A stretch of DNA of 13,732 nt from CAZMXI01 sp964570205 (GTDB lineage Bacteria > Planctomycetota > Phycisphaerae > Tepidisphaerales > Tepidisphaeraceae), in assembly GCA_964570205.1 (NCBI GenBank), contig CAZMXI010000135.1, positions 1-13,732 of the forward strand, in the 5' to 3' direction. Shown here one piece after another: positions 13,297 through 13,732 of this stretch. Every line of letters starts with the position of its first letter. The first letter of the stretch is position 1. Below the pieces are notes generated by a model, which did not search any database, was not told the DNA's origin, and saw only the letters and a list, made by a program, of their open reading frames with translations. The position numbers and the translations under genes were made by a program.

Positions 13297-13300
13297 GGAG
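13297..13300 (+). promoter_or_regulatory. Ribosome binding site for argG
   Basis: GGAG lies 5 nt before ATG 13306 and fixes the start there instead of the upstream in-frame ATG 13258. Confidence 0.65.
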
Positions 13301-13305
13301 TCAAC

Positions 13306-13732
13306 ATGGCAGCAGCTCAACCCAAGAAGATCGTTCTGGCCTACAGCGGCGGGCTGGACACCAGCGTCATTCTCCCCTGGCTGAAAGACCGGTATCCCGG
13401 CGTGAAGCTGGTGGCGTTCGCGGCCGAGCTGGGGCAGGGCGACGAGCTCAAGGGGATCGAAGACAAAGCGTACAAATCGGGCGCGGATGAGGTTGTCATC
13501 AAGGACCTGAGGCAGGAGTTCGCCGAGTAGTTCTGCTTCCCCATGCTTCGCGCCCACGCGGTTTACGAGCAGGACTATCTGCTGGGCACGAGCATCGCCC
13601 GGCCGCTGATCGCCAAGCACCAGGTGGAGGTGGCCCATGCCACCAACGCCGACGCGGTATCGCACGGGGCCACGGGCAAGGGCAACGATCAGGTGCGGTT
13701 TGAACTGACCTACATGGCGTTGGATCCGAGCC
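13306..13732 (+). pseudogene. argG: Argininosuccinate synthase, 5' part, interrupted by an in-frame TAG; 3' end outside window
   Basis: ArgG joins citrulline and aspartate using ATP to give argininosuccinate in arginine synthesis. The N-terminal P-loop AYSGGLDTSV (residues 12-21) and GQGDEL are intact. The frame then meets TAG at 13528-13530, codon 75, in the segment that normally reads like EFVxxxxFPMLRA. Beyond the TAG the same frame continues with an intact ArgG sequence: FPMLRAHAVYE, YLLGTSIARPLIAK, HGATGKGNDQVRFEL. There is no frameshift or other damage up to the window edge. One base change from GAG (or AAG, CAG) would explain it. It may be a sequencing or assembly error, a strain-level nonsense mutation, or readthrough. 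TAG recoding is unlikely because four other genes here end in TAG. Confidence 0.9.

Noticed and set aside
13306..13732. TAG reassigned to an amino acid in this organism
   Set aside because: Genes at 4107-4613, 5221-6141, 9469-9918 and 9906-10751 all end naturally in TAG at normal family lengths, so a general reassignment is unlikely.

Overview
The window is high-GC bacterial DNA with dense, mostly plus-strand genes. It contains a run of ten Ns (10752-10761), so it comes from a scaffolded draft assembly, probably a metagenome bin. The gene content (ferredoxin-fused MinD ATPases, orange-protein/NifX-fold proteins, a sigma-54 activator) points to an anaerobe. The style of ArgG and the GC content would fit a Planctomycetota (Phycisphaerae-like) bacterium, but that placement is a guess. 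No rRNA, tRNA, CRISPR array or insertion sequence was seen.

Layout. (1) 1-1596, minus strand: a CPC-type heavy-metal P1B ATPase whose C-terminal end lies outside the window. (2) 1597-1940: a 344-bp divergent intergenic region with an AT-rich core, a TATAAT box and an imperfect palindrome. (3) 1941-3323: a PAS / AAA+ / Fis sigma-54 activator with clustered cysteines in the PAS domain. (4) 3324-3658: a 335-bp spacer with small palindromes and the best sigma-54 promoter-like site of the region. (5) 3659-10751: a compact plus-strand gene set. It encodes two NifX/NifB-fold (orange-protein-like) proteins, a peptide deformylase, a CooC/MinD-like ATPase, an uncharacterised histidine-rich membrane protein, two tandem ferredoxin-containing MinD ATPases, an Mrp/ApbC ATPase, a PaaI-like hotdog thioesterase and a metallo-beta-lactamase-fold protein. 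Six successive genes, from the membrane protein to the MBL protein, overlap at their start/stop codons. (6) After the gap: a Thi4-type thiazole synthase (start lost in the gap), a peptidoglycan amidase, a DUF89 protein, and the first part of argG, which carries an in-frame TAG.

How it may work together. A sigma-54 activator, orange-protein-fold proteins, two ferredoxin-MinD ATPases and an Mrp ATPase together recall the orange-protein (ORP) cluster of Desulfovibrio. There, a sigma-54/cognate-activator circuit drives genes for a Mo-Cu-cluster protein and its MinD/Mrp partners. Here the core is joined by a peptide deformylase, a fourth P-loop ATPase, a membrane protein, a thioesterase and an MBL protein. 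I infer an anaerobic metal or Fe-S cofactor assembly system under redox/metal control by the Cys-rich PAS activator. The substrate and final target cannot be read from the sequence.
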